Origin: Lojkania enalia | Lineage: Eukaryota > Ascomycota > Dothideomycetes > Pleosporales | Reading direction: 5' to 3' | Assembly (NCBI GenBank): GCA_010094045.1 | Contig: ML986677.1 | Span: 166,405-181,489 of the forward strand | DNA: 15,085 bases | Shown: piece after piece, positions 9,617-15,085 of the stretch | Numbering within the stretch: position 1 is the first letter of the stretch | How the letters are laid out: each line of letters opens with the position of its first letter | Made by a program: the position numbers and the translations under genes | The notes under the pieces: model-generated | Databases searched by the model: none | What the model was told of the DNA's origin: nothing | The model's input: the letters and a program-made list of their open reading frames with translations, nothing else

Positions 9617-9618
9617 TA
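9617..9618. repeat. TA target-site duplication, right side of element A
   Basis: This TA follows the last base of the element and equals 7743-7744. Confidence 0.85.
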
Positions 9619-10641
9619 CAGCTAGATAATTAGGAGTAGATTACTATTATCTAAAATATCTATATAGTAGGGTATATAACCCTACCTTTTATTATCTATA
9701 AAAACTATATCTATATTTCTATTTAATATAAGAAAATAGATATACTATATAATTAGAAGCTTTTAGTATATAAGAATAGCTAGATAAATAATATATTTAG
9801 TTTTAAGTAGTTAAAGTATTTTAATACTTATATAAAGGCGCGTTAGATAGAAATATATTAGCTGTTAATTCTAGATAGCTATAAGAACCACCTTAACTAG
9901 AATTTTAAGAACTACTACTTTAAGAATAAGATTCTTACCCTCTATATACTAGTCTGTTTATTATATATCTTCTAGCTACTTAATATAGTTTACTTTAGAC
10001 CTTTAAAGTAGAAGTACTCTTAAGGTATACGAGACTTAGTATACTAGTATATCTTCTATATTAATAAGAAAAGCTTTCTACTAGCTTTTAGGAACGTATT
10101 TTTTAATATATTTATATACGATAACTATTAAAAAACTTTTAAAATATTAGACCTAGTTTCTTTAAATATATAGATAGTATTTAAACGTTTTAAAATATAA
10201 TTATATACCCTACTAGAACTCTCTATATTATAGATCTTATAGATATTAAAGACTTTAAATAATACGCTTAAATTTTTATCTTAATTAAAGCTTATATAAA
10301 ACTCTTTTAGCTTATTACCTATAATAATTTAGAGCGGGTTTATATAGCTTATTAAAGGGGCTAAATTAATACTATACTAGAATATACTTATAAACTCTTA
10401 AATTACTAAGTTTAAAGAGTAAGTAAAGATGCTAACTAAGTAAAAATCGTATAAAAGAAAGTAGATATAGTAGAGTAGGATAATAGAATATAGTAAAAGA
10501 TTAGTATAAGTAGCTACTAAAGCCTTTAGAGCACTCTAGAGCTTAAAAAGAACTTATTATATAGATAGATAAAAGAGAGTTTAACTAGATATATAATAAT
10601 ATAGAAGTTATAGTAGAACTAGATATAATATATAAATATAT
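9619..10641 (+). pseudogene. Element C pogo/Fot1-like transposase, downstream part
   Basis: The frame resumes after element A as Q-L-D-N-*-E-*-I-T-I-I, the counterpart of Q-P-G-N-R-E-W-V-T-V-I in fungal pogo transposases and of the same block in element D. The second catalytic Asp is an intact GAT at 9874-9876 (L-L-I-L-D-S-Y) and the third is AAT at 9982-9984 (L-L-N-I-V), again with 35 residues between. The C-terminal tail includes L-I-K-G-A-K-L-I-L near 10,350 and ends in a Y-x2-Y-x4-Y-x4-Y remnant of a CCHC knuckle at 10,600-10,641. No right terminal repeat was found beyond. Confidence 0.92.
10600..10641 (+). other. RIP-shadowed CCHC knuckle of the element C transposase
   Basis: Codons read Y-R-S-Y-S-R-T-R-Y-N-I-*-I-Y. 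All four ligands of a C-x2-C-x4-H-x4-C knuckle appear as TAT, as CpA-to-TpA change predicts for TGT and CAT. It aligns with the C-terminal knuckle of element A. Confidence 0.75.
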
Positions 10642-10732
10642 AAGGTAGATAGATCTACTTCTCTTAAATTAAATATAAGTACTTAGAATATTTTTTTAGA
10701 TAATTCTAATTAGGCTAGTAAATAGGATATAT

Positions 10733-10892
10733 AATATCTTACCTAGGTTAAGATTAGATTTAGGGTTTTTAGTACTAGAGTTAGAGTTAAAGTAGAGTTC
10801 TTAGTACTAGAATATAGGTTAGATAGAGGTTCTTAGTATTAAGATTGAGGTTAGGGTAGGGTTCTTAGCGCTGGGGTATAAGATTAAGATAG
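10733..10892. repeat. Tandem array of a 32-bp unit (four clear units plus one decayed)
   Basis: Units start at 10,765, 10,797, 10,829 and 10,861 with the shared head gttcttagtacta and a purine-rich tail ending in tagag or tagg. A weaker unit begins about 10,733. Exact 32-bp spacing is held throughout. The unit is not a multiple of three, so it is more likely a minisatellite than a coding repeat. Confidence 0.85.
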
Positions 10893-11079
10893 GAGTACCC
10901 TATAAGATTCCTCTATAATTATAGGAAATAATTATATATTATATATTTATTACTATAAATTATTATAGTAGAAAACTAGTTTTATTTAAAGTAGTCTTTT
11001 CTAAGCCTAAGACTACCTAGAGATTATAACTCTAATCTAATAGAAGATTAAACTTCTTATAGTATCGCTTTACTAAATA
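10893..11079. other. Stretch with no recognised feature
   Basis: This is AT-rich RIP-type sequence between the 32-bp array and the next legible reading frame. I see no convincing protein, repeat or element end. Confidence 0.5.
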
Positions 11080-11630
11080 TATATCCTTATTTTAGATAGT
11101 AACCTACTTTACGTAAATTGTATTTATATTATAGTCTAATATAGTTAATATTATATAATATAAATTATATAAAAAAATATATACCTTTAAAGAACCTAAT
11201 AAGAAAAGTCTTAGTAGACTTTTAGAAAGCCTTAATTACGCTCTATTACTAATATATCTTACTACTATAAATATCCTCTTAAACTATAGTAGTAATTTTA
11301 CAGATTAGCCGCGAAAAAAGAAGCTTTTAAAAGAGGAGTTAAGTACTCTTCTAATATTGGTTAATCTATTAAAGTGTAATAGCTATATTCTATTAATATA
11401 TAATTATAATAAAAACCTATAATAACTTACTCTTAGGATAATAGTAATACTTTACTAGTATAGGCTTTACTAGCGTAGGCTTTACTAGCGCAGGCTTTAC
11501 TAGTATAAGTACCTTATAAGCTAATTTAGTAGCGAGCTACTTTTAAGAAGATTTACTACCTATTAGAACGATTATAAATCGTACTATTTCTTAAGTATAA
11601 GATATTATGTATTAATAGTAGTAGAGTAGA
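11080..11630 (+). pseudogene. Unidentified decayed coding sequence
   Basis: One plus-strand frame is unusually open for this window: from 11,171 to 11,413 it has a single TAG in about 81 codons, reading for example T-F-K-E-P-N-K-K-S-L-S-R-L-L-E-S-L near 11,183-11,233 and K-L-L-K-E-E-L-S-T-L-L-I-L-V-N-L-L-K-C-N near 11,320-11,380. It continues in the same frame through the 15-bp repeat array, where the pentapeptide R-L-Y-*-R is repeated. I do not recognise the family. It may belong to a further transposon. The ends are approximate. Confidence 0.5.
11448..11507 (+). repeat. Four tandem 15-bp units, in frame with the surrounding reading frame
   Basis: Units lie at 11,448-11,462, 11,463-11,477, 11,478-11,492 and 11,493-11,507, consensus ggctttactagygya-like, differing only at a few transition positions and in the first two bases of unit one. 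At five codons each they preserve the frame of the open stretch upstream. Confidence 0.9.
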
Positions 11631-12105
11631 GTAGTTAATATTAATAATTAAGGTTAGTAGTATAAAGCTAAGTTGAGGTTTATTAATAGATACCTAAAAT
11701 ATAAATATAGATACTAAAATACATACATATTAAAAGCTAGTACTAAATTAGGATTATAAAATAAAGCTAATAAGGTATTTAAGCGTATATTATAAGAATA
11801 CTATAATAAAAAACTATAATAACTTACTATTTTATAGAACTAGTAGTACGCTTTTTAGTAATAGTTTTTTATACTAAACTAACTAATATTTTATATTTAT
11901 TTAGATATATATATATTTTATTATTACTTTTATCTAATCTATACTAGTAGATAGTATATACGTTTATCACGTCGAGCCTGACACCCTATTATAACTCTTC
12001 TTCCTACTATACTCTTATTAGTATAACTCTAAATCTTCGATTTATTATATACTTTTATTATAGTTCCTATAAAATATCGACTATTAAAGTAGAGCCTATT
12101 AATAA
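11631..12105. other. Stretch with no clear gene
   Basis: Short legible pieces exist (for example around 11,660-11,880 on the plus strand), but none is long or recognisable. It holds the second copy of a 27-bp direct repeat (11,802-11,828, first copy 11,405-11,431, one mismatch). Nothing else could be supported. Confidence 0.45.
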
Positions 12106-12597
12106 CAATTTTCTCAATAGTCTAGATAGCTTACTACTACTAAAGCTATTAGAGCTACTAGTTAGCTTTAACTAAGATAAGTAGGCGAAGTTAATATAGA
12201 TAAGTAATTATACCAGTCTTTTATTACAGTTTACTAATAAATATAGGGCTAGTAGTTAGAAGATTATAAAATTAAATACGTTCTTTTACTATACAGTTAA
12301 GCTGGTTTTTAAAAAGGCCGTTTAACCAACCTTATAGTACCCTTTAAAGGTATATTTAGTAATACTAAACGTACTATCTAATAGAGAGATAAGACTATAT
12401 TACTTACTACTAAGGAAAAGACTATTAAAAGTACCTATACTGCTGATTACTCTACTAAAAGTACTAAAAAGAGGCAGCTATAGAAAAGTGCTAAATATAT
12501 AGTATTAGGAGAAGAAGAAAAAAAAAAGATATTAGATAAAGCTATTAAAGTTATAGTAGAGAAGTACTTTAACAATTATAAGTCTAATAAGTTATTA
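12106..12597 (+). pseudogene. Unidentified decayed coding sequence, cut by element B
   Basis: One frame is legible for about 164 codons up to the insertion point of element B. About 16 TAG/TAA codons interrupt it, mostly at places where Gln or Trp would fit. It contains G-R-L-T-N-L-I-V-P-F-K-G near 12,320-12,355 and a lysine-rich part (S-T-K-K-R-Q-L, then E-E-E-K-K-K-I-L-D-K-A-I-K-V-I-V-E-K-Y-F near 12,505-12,570) that looks helical and highly charged. I recognise no family. Removing element B plus one TA joins this frame to the open frame on the far side (14,533-14,772), so both may be one gene, though the chance of agreement is one in three. Confidence 0.5.
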
Positions 12598-12599
12598 TA
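12598..12599. repeat. TA target-site duplication, left side of element B
   Basis: This TA directly precedes the first base of element B and matches 14,449-14,450. Confidence 0.8.
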
Positions 12600-12666
12600 A
12601 CATATAGTATAAGCGAGCTGATCACTCAAGCGAGCTAATTATAATACTAAAACTATACTAAAATCG
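12600..12666 (+). repeat. Left terminal inverted repeat of element B
   Basis: The 67 bp begin acatatagtataagcgagct and contain two aagcgagct motifs. They match the reverse complement of 14,382-14,448 with a few mismatches, mostly C/T. Confidence 0.92.
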
Positions 12667-12728
12667 AGACTACTTTTCGTAAAATATTATACTTTCTTAT
12701 ATTCTATCGTACTATATAGTATAGTAGC

Positions 12729-14340
12729 CTATTCTTCTATACCTATAGTATTATTTTTACACGTCCGCGAGTTATGTCTAACCTCGCTGTACTATCTACA
12801 GTACTTTTAAGTCGGCTGGTCTCTATTAACACGCGCCTTCTTCCTACTCTTCTTTCTATTAGTATAAGCGCTAAACTCTTTTAGAGTAGTTAATTAAGCG
12901 CTTTCTTCAATTATTAGGTTACCTTCCTTCTATATATACTTTCTTTTATGTAATTAATATTATATAGCGGTCTTATTAGCTACTTAAAGCTTAACGACCT
13001 AAGTATATAATAGTACGTTTTTATATATTATATACGCAGCACCCTTTATAAACTATTTAAATACCTCTACTATTAAAGTAGATAAACTATCTAGGTACTT
13101 TTAAACTCTTAATTAAACGTACGTAGATTAAGACCTAAATTTAATAGGATTACTTAGTATTTTTAACTTCTAAGGGGTATCTTTAACCGTAGGAGGTATT
13201 AGTATATATAGTCGAACTTTAAGCTTTAATAGTACTATATCTAGATTAAATAGAACTAGACTAGCGCCTTAAAAACTATTTAAGATATTACTCTTTATAA
13301 TAGCTACGTTAAAACTCGATTTTCGTAATATAGTTAATATAACCGCGCATCAGCTACTCGACTTAGCACCTATATATAGTCTTTAAAGGTAAGAAATAAC
13401 CTATATCTAGTAGCTGTAGTAGGTATAATAAATGTAGAGGTATATAGAGAGTAATAATATTCTTTTTCTTATAGAGCTACCTAAATTTAAATAAGTCGTA
13501 GCTTTTATAGCTGTTAAGAATTAGTAATTAATATATACTAATAGTACGATCTTTTATATACGTGTTAAAGTACTTTAACCATTTAATACTAATATTATTT
13601 ATCGTCTAGCCGTTATCAGTAATCTATATAGCCCAGGTTAGTAGAATATTATCTTCTTTATACTATATAGAGAGGTAGTAGGTACCTGTAAAGATAATAA
13701 AAGGTAGTATTACCTATCCTATCGTATTAATACTCCAGATAACTATAGTCTACTTACAATTATCTGGCTAGAGCTGCTTTAGTTAATTCCGTCTCTTAGA
13801 GCTAGTAACTACTACTTCTATCAATATTACACCTATTATAAAGCCTAATTTGTTAAAGTTATATATATCTTTATTAATAATACTATACTTAGCCTTTATA
13901 TTCTATATAAGGTAGAACTAGCCTTTTATAACCTTAAGATCCTTATATTTAGCTTTTAAATAGTTGTACTTTTAATTAAATTTAACCTTAAGCTCAGGCG
14001 TACGTTTAATAAAGTTCTCTACCTAGTTCTTTCTAACCTAGCTAGTAGAACGCGCAGCTAGTAGTAAATTAGCTATATTTTAAATAGTAGTAAGTTGTAG
14101 CGGAAATTCTCTTATATTTAGATCTAGTATATACTAAATAATTACCCACTCTTTAGTCTTATTAAGCTTTATTAAATTAGGCCGGTAATCGTGTTATAGA
14201 GCTATTCCTCGTCTTCGTATACCAAGTATATTTTAGGAGATATTATAGATTAATACAACGCGATGTATAGTTAGTATTATATCTTATTAAAAAGCTTAAA
14301 GTATAGGTTGTATTCTAGCTTCTTTCTAAATTAATTCTAT
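12729..14340 (-). pseudogene. Decayed pogo/Fot1-like DDE transposase of element B, frameshifted by a 23-bp deletion
   Basis: This is the same protein as in element A. The presumed start is ATA at 14,338-14,340 and the end is TAG at 12,729-12,731. The frame is continuous from the start past catalytic AAC at 13,513-13,515 and GAT at 13,405-13,407 (35 residues apart), then shifts at the 23-bp deletion near 13,309-13,316, which removes codons matching F-L-P-x-F-K in copy A. Past it the frame is offset and includes the CCHC knuckle at 12,759-12,800. It is less eroded than copy A: it keeps TGG where A has TAG in the K-W-L-K block near 13,575, and intact Cys/His codons in the knuckle. Confidence 0.94.
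12759..12800 (-). other. Mostly intact CCHC knuckle of the element B transposase
   Basis: Codons read C-R-*-Y-S-E-V-R-H-N-S-R-T-C: first Cys (TGT, 12,798-12,800), His (CAT) and last Cys (TGT, 12,759-12,761) survive, and only the second Cys is Tyr. This confirms that the Tyr series in elements A and C and in Gag are RIP-altered CCHC knuckles. Confidence 0.9.
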
Positions 14341-14381
14341 AGTTGTTAGTTGTAGTATAATACTATAAAATATAATTATCG

Positions 14382-14448
14382 CGATTTTAGTAGAGTTTTA
14401 GCATTATAATTAGCTCGCTTAGGTAATCAGCTCGCTTATACTATATAT
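14382..14448 (-). repeat. Right terminal inverted repeat of element B
   Basis: This is the reverse complement of 12,600-12,666 with a few mismatches, flanked by TA at 14,449-14,450. Confidence 0.92.
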
Positions 14449-14450
14449 TA
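14449..14450. repeat. TA target-site duplication, right side of element B
   Basis: This TA follows the last base of the element. The next bases are themselves AT-rich, so the duplication is less striking than for element A. Confidence 0.75.
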
Positions 14451-14460
14451 TTTATTTATT

Positions 14461-14476
14461 ATATATATATATATAT
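14461..14476. repeat. (AT)8 microsatellite
   Basis: Eight AT dinucleotides lie just right of element B. They may mark a pre-existing TA-rich target site. Confidence 0.8.
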
Positions 14477-14532
14477 TTATAAGTAAATAGGTAATTAGTT
14501 AAAAGTAAAACTAAAAGTTATCTACTTAAAAT

Positions 14533-14772
14533 AGGAGTATATCGACTAAGAGATTAGCCTTAAATATTACCAAGTAGTTCTATTAAAGGCTACTAGTTAA
14601 GAGAAAGATATATCTACTATATAAGAATCAGCTTATAGTCTATTATAGGTATATAATTCTAGAGGAGCTGTATAGAAGGTTATATATAAAATATACTAAG
14701 ATAGCTTTTTTAAGCTATAAAATAATAGCTTTAAAAGTAAGAATGTTTAAAATAAATAGTAAGAGTTTATAA
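14533..14772 (+). pseudogene. Unidentified open coding remnant right of element B
   Basis: The frame has two internal stops in 79 codons, then ends at TAA (14,770-14,772). It reads L-L-V-K-R-K-I-Y-L-L-Y-K-N-Q-L and I-I-L-E-E-L-Y-R-R-L-Y, with basic and leucine-rich character. It shares the frame of 12,106-12,597 once element B and one TA are removed. I recognise no family. The start is arbitrary. Confidence 0.45.
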
Positions 14773-15085
14773 AGAGACTATCTAAGGAAGAGTTAGCTAT
14801 AATCTTAGAGCTAGAATAGAAGTAAGTTTATTATATTTTTTATTATATCTATTTATTATAGATATATACTAATTACTACCCTAGATATTAAGAGCCTCTA
14901 TTAGTATATAATTAATTCGATAATAATCTTCTTCTCAATTTAAACTTACCCTATATTAAGAGTATTAAAAGTGATAAGTGCGAAGAGGAGGTTAATAATA
15001 ACTCTAAAATTAAGGCCGAGCTTATATAATATAAGGATAAGTATAAGATATTAAGTAAGAAGTTAAATAGTACTTTTAAAAGCTT
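14763..15085 (+). pseudogene. Unidentified coding remnant running off the right edge
   Basis: A second plus-strand frame opens as the previous one closes. It begins E-F-I-K-R-L-S-K-E-E-L-A-I-I-L-E-L-E and later has S-I-K-S-D-K-C-E-E-E-V-N near 14,970 and Y-K-D-K-Y-K-I-L-S-K-K-L near 15,030-15,065. It has six stops in about 107 codons. The charged heptad-like spacing suggests helical or coiled-coil structure. The shift from the previous frame could be an indel, an intron or two unrelated frames. No family is recognised. Confidence 0.4.

Larger units (their letters stand above)
12600..14448 (-). mobile_element. Element B: sister copy of element A in inverted orientation, 1849 bp
   Basis: Element B has 67-bp terminal inverted repeats (12,600-12,666 and 14,382-14,448), flanking TA pairs and a minus-strand transposase frame. 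The alignment read by eye is collinear with element A throughout, apart from one 23-bp deletion near 13,309-13,316 (1849 + 23 = 1872). The two copies differ otherwise by substitutions, chiefly C/T and G/A. The element is non-functional. Confidence 0.95.

Noticed and set aside
10642..10760. Right terminal repeat of element C
   Set aside because: I looked for the reverse complement of the 17-bp unit blocks and for aagcgagct motifs and saw neither.
10750..10870. Interstitial telomeric repeat (ttaggg-like words)
   Set aside because: Only isolated ggttaggg words occur inside a 32-bp unit; there is no run of 6-bp repeats.
10733..10892. CRISPR-like array from the regular 32-bp spacing
   Set aside because: Units are contiguous tandem copies with no unique spacers, no cas genes are present, and the window is fungal transposon DNA.
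1..15085. Bacterial or organellar AT-rich genome
   Set aside because: The transposon families (chromovirus, pogo/Fot1-like) and strict CpA depletion are fungal nuclear features, and no tRNA, rRNA or organellar genes appear.
1..15085. Short open reading frames scattered on both strands
   Set aside because: Apart from those listed, they are shadows of decayed transposon frames or chance openings in low-complexity sequence.

Overview
This window looks like a transposon graveyard from a filamentous ascomycete (Pezizomycotina), heavily altered by repeat-induced point mutation (RIP). The sequence is AT-rich. CpA and TpG are nearly absent and TpA is extremely common: bases 1-120 hold one CpA, no TpG and about 26 TpA. 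CpG, CpC and CpT survive. Every recognisable protein is a fungal transposon protein riddled with TAG/TAA codons of the kind C-to-T at CpA (either strand) creates from CAG, CAA and TGG. Tyr and Asn codons often stand where Cys, His or Asp is expected. I see no intact gene, tRNA, rRNA or host gene. The species cannot be named.

Layout. (1) About 1-5040, minus strand: a Ty3/gypsy LTR retrotransposon of the chromovirus type. Reading leftwards: gag with a CCHC zinc knuckle, protease, reverse transcriptase, RNase H, D,D35E integrase and a C-terminal chromodomain. The 3' LTR lies beyond the left edge; the 5' LTR is expected within about 5040-5700 but its ends cannot be seen. (2) About 5780-7205, minus strand: a pogo/Fot1-like transposase (element D), followed by two related blocks of 17-bp repeats at 7221-7313 and 7351-7426, which look like terminal repeats. 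(3) About 7421-10641, plus strand: a second pogo/Fot1-like transposase (element C), related to D and 5'-truncated. It is split by (4) element A (7745-9616), a complete 1872-bp pogo/Fot1-like element with 67-bp terminal inverted repeats and a TA target duplication. Removing A and one TA restores the reading frame of C. (5) 10,700-12,597: two tandem arrays (32-bp and 15-bp units) and two unidentified decayed reading frames. (6) Element B (12,600-14,448): a sister copy of A in the opposite orientation, also with 67-bp ends and a TA duplication, collinear with A except for one 23-bp deletion. (7) 14,451-15,085: further unidentified decayed coding sequence, possibly the other half of the gene that B entered.

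Together the genes form no pathway: they are autonomous transposons inserted into one another. Decay has been almost purely by substitution: pol keeps one frame over about 1,190 codons and the A transposase over 544 codons despite dozens of stops. That makes the ancestral proteins easy to recognise. I found no convincing new biological system. The least explained parts are the unidentified coding remnants around element B and the tandem arrays.
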